Both the position numbers and the translations under genes were made by a program. 7,091 bases of DNA from an uncultured Oscillibacter sp. (lineage in GTDB: Bacteria; Bacillota; Clostridia; Oscillospirales; Oscillospiraceae), in contig CAAGJQ010000110.1 of assembly GCA_900770295.1 (NCBI GenBank), positions 1 to 7,091 of the forward strand. Direction: 5' to 3'. This document shows, piece after piece, positions 5,785 through 7,091 of this stretch. Positions within the stretch are counted from its first letter, which is position 1, and every line of letters starts with the position of its first letter. A model generated the notes under the pieces. The model was not told the DNA's origin and did not search any database. It saw nothing but the letters and a program-made list of their open reading frames with translations.

Positions 5785-5819
5785 AGCGTCGAGGAGCTTG
5801 GCTTCTCCGCTTATTTTTT
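5785..5819 (+). terminator. Terminator-like hairpin at the start of the RNase J leader
   Basis: AGCG (5785-5788) and GAGGAG (5791-5796) pair with CTTCTC and CGCT (5802-5811), giving 10 bp with a 2-base bulge, one G-U pair and a 5-base loop. TTATTTTTT follows through 5819. It starts about 5 bases after the proposed transcription start. It could be an attenuator, or a 5' cap-like hairpin that slows 5' exonuclease attack on the message. Confidence 0.5.
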
Positions 5820-6046
5820 GTATTTTACCGGGCCGGGACGCGGTTTCCCGCCGGTCGAATAGATCGACAGACTCTCATATCCGGTTCTGACATGACGTGA
5901 CCGAACCCCTGCCGGCGAAACGGGGCCGCGCAGGCAACGGGCGTCTGCCCTTTTCATGCCCTCAGGGCCATTCTGCGCCCATGCGGTGCCGCCATGGGGG
6001 ATTTACGGGGCCGGGAGAGCTTCTGTTACATATTTTTTGTATATGC

Positions 6047-6053
6047 AAAGGAG
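6047..6053 (+). promoter_or_regulatory. RNase J ribosome-binding site with long spacing
   Basis: AAAGGAG ends 12 bases before the ATG at 6066, longer than the 7-8 bases of the other genes here. No in-frame start lies closer, and the conserved MAEKLKIIPLGGLNEIGKN start supports this ATG. Confidence 0.7.
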
Positions 6054-6065
6054 TTCTTATCATTT

Positions 6066-7091
6066 ATGGCTGAAAAACTGAAAATCATCCCTCTGGGCGG
6101 TCTGAACGAGATCGGCAAGAACATGACCGTGTACGAGTACGGCGGCGAGATCATCGTGGTGGACTGCGGCATGGCCTTCCCCGGGGACGACATGTACGGC
6201 ATCGACAGCGTCATCCCCGACGTGACGTACCTCATCAAGAACCGGGCCCGCATCCGGGGTCTGTTCATCACCCACGGCCACGAGGACCACGTGGGCGCCA
6301 TCCCCTACGTGCTCAAGCAGGTGAACATGCCCATCTACTGCACCCGCTTCACCGCCGGCCTCATCAAGCTGAAGCTGGAGGAGCACAACCTGACCAAGAC
6401 CACCAAGCTCATCACCGTGGAGCCGGGCAAGTCCGTCCGGGCGGGCAAGTTCACCGTGGAGTTCATCCACGTGAACCACTCCATCGCCGACTCCGTGGCC
6501 TTCGCCATCCACACCAAGATGGGCACCGTGGTCCACACCGGCGACTTCAAGATCGACTCCACCCCCATCGACGGCGAGGTCATCGACCTGGCCCGGCTGG
6601 GCGAGCTGGGCAAGGAGGGCGTCCTGTGCCTGTGCGCCGACTCCACCAATGTGGAGCGCCCGGGCTTTACGCCCTCTGAAAAGACGGTGGGCGCCACCTT
6701 CACCCGCCAGTTCCAAAACTGCGATGACCGCATCATCGTCACCACCTTCGCCTCCAACGTCCACCGCATCCAGCAGGTGCTGGACGCCGCCGCCCAGTGC
6801 GGGCGGAAGGTGGCCGTCACCGGCCGGTCCATGGAGAACATGATGAAGGTCTCCACGGAGCTGGGCTACATGAAGGTGCCCAAGAACACCCTCATGGACA
6901 TCAACAAGATCAAGGGCCTGCCGAAAAACAAGCAGGTCATCGTCACCACCGGAAGCCAGGGCGAGGAGATGAGCGCCCTGTACCGCATGGCGTTCTCCAC
7001 TCACAAGCAGGTGGAGCTGGGCGCGGGGGACAAAGTGATCATCTCCGCCTCCGCCATCCCCGGCAACGAGGTGACGGTGGGCCGGGTCATC
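6066..7091 (+). CDS. rnjA: Ribonuclease J (metallo-beta-lactamase/beta-CASP), 3' end outside the window
   Basis: RNase J is a cytoplasmic 5'-to-3' exonuclease and endonuclease central to mRNA turnover and rRNA maturation in Firmicutes. The window shows 342 residues of an expected ~555. The start LKIIPLGGLNEIGKN is diagnostic for the family. The zinc site is intact: HGHEDH at 70-75, H138 in HVNHS and D160 in HTGD. The beta-CASP region begins around 205-230, with TTFASNVHRIQQ (226-237) and VTTGSQGE (293-300). The last active-site histidine (about 390 in Bacillus J1) and the C-terminal domain lie beyond the window. No frameshift or stop is seen. It stands alone on the plus strand, divergent from the LacI-family gene, with its own promoter and a long structured leader. 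Whether it is J1 or J2 cannot be decided; many clostridia have only one, so the symbol is provisional. Confidence 0.95.
   Translation, partial: MAEKLKIIPLGGLNEIGKNMTVYEYGGEIIVVDCGMAFPGDDMYGIDSVIPDVTYLIKNRARIRGLFITHGHEDHVGAIPYVLKQVNMPIYCTRFTAGLIKLKLEEHNLTKTTKLITVEPGKSVRAGKFTVEFIHVNHSIADSVAFAIHTKMGTVVHTGDFKIDSTPIDGEVIDLARLGELGKEGVLCLCADSTNVERPGFTPSEKTVGATFTRQFQNCDDRIIVTTFASNVHRIQQVLDAAAQCGRKVAVTGRSMENMMKVSTELGYMKVPKNTLMDINKIKGLPKNKQVIVTTGSQGEEMSALYRMAFSTHKQVELGAGDKVIISASAIPGNEVTVGRVI

Larger units (their letters stand above)
5780..6065 (+). ncRNA. Long structured 5' leader of the RNase J mRNA (unrecognised)
   Basis: This stretch of about 285 bases holds a run of hairpins rather than a gene. 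ACCGG/CCGGT and CGGGA/TCCCG form one stem with a 2-base bulge (5827-5855). GTCGA/TCGAC is at 5854-5868. GGTTC (5883-5887) can pair with GAACC (5903-5907). CCTGC-CGGC pairs with GCCG-C-GCAGG (5908-5934). CCCATG/CATGGG is at 5978-5998. I looked for T-box, 6S, tmRNA, RNase P and common riboswitch signatures and found none. It may be a cis-acting regulatory leader for RNase J or an independent small RNA. The leader call rests on the promoter position and the absence of any convincing terminator after 5819. Confidence 0.4.

Noticed and set aside
5780..6042. 6S RNA, tmRNA, RNase P RNA, T-box or c-di-AMP riboswitch identity for the leader
   Set aside because: None of the hallmark sequences or overall closing stems is visible, such as the T-box AGGGTGGNACCGCG or a 5'-3' closing helix for 6S.
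5956..6066. Possible upstream reading frame starting at ATG 5956 in the RNase J leader
   Set aside because: No ribosome-binding site precedes it and its translation is featureless; it overlaps the RNase J start out of frame.
6060..7004. 314-codon minus-strand frame opposite RNase J
   Set aside because: His/Gly/Val/Asp-rich antisense of a conserved gene, without a ribosome-binding site.

Overview
The window comes from a GC-rich low-G+C-phylum-type Firmicute. The gdpP-rplI pair, the RNase J gene, strong AAAGGAG ribosome-binding sites, GC-rich third codon positions and hairpin-lined intergenic spacers fit a gut Oscillospiraceae/Ruminococcaceae-type clostridium (Flavonifractor/Lawsonibacter/Oscillibacter-like). 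This placement is inference from gene content and style, not a database match.

Layout, left to right. Bases 1-615 hold no gene I can support. They form a hairpin-rich spacer bounded by two related, oppositely oriented ~60-bp composite repeats, and they end in GC-rich stem-loops that probably terminate the rplI transcript. On the minus strand, rplI (ribosomal protein bL9, 616-1065) lies 30 bases downstream of gdpP (c-di-AMP phosphodiesterase, 1096-3093). The two form a conserved-type operon read from a promoter at about 3137-3165, whose -10 and presumed start site lie in a 9-bp-arm palindrome. Tandem terminators (3210-3280) close the next unit upstream: an MFS (DHA1/AraJ-like) efflux transporter with a GTG start (3331-4512), preceded by a LacI-family regulator (4602-5627), both on the minus strand. 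Each of these two genes has a near-identical palindrome in its leader, TGTGTACGTACACA or TGTTAACGTACACA, with the central CpG typical of LacI-family operators. The regulator therefore probably represses itself and the transporter in response to an unknown small ligand.

On the plus strand, a gene for ribonuclease J starts at 6066 and runs off the window after 342 codons. A good promoter (5745-5773) lies ~290 bases before it, giving a long, strongly structured leader. The leader begins with a terminator-like hairpin and contains a repeated TATTTTTTGTAT element. I do not recognise it as a known riboswitch.

The protein-coding content is ordinary housekeeping and small-molecule transport. The parts worth a second look are the shared LacI operator pair, the RNase J leader, the promoter palindrome of gdpP, a changed residue in the GdpP DHHA1 motif, and the repeat-bounded block at the left edge. 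I see no tRNA, rRNA, CRISPR array, transposase or phage gene.
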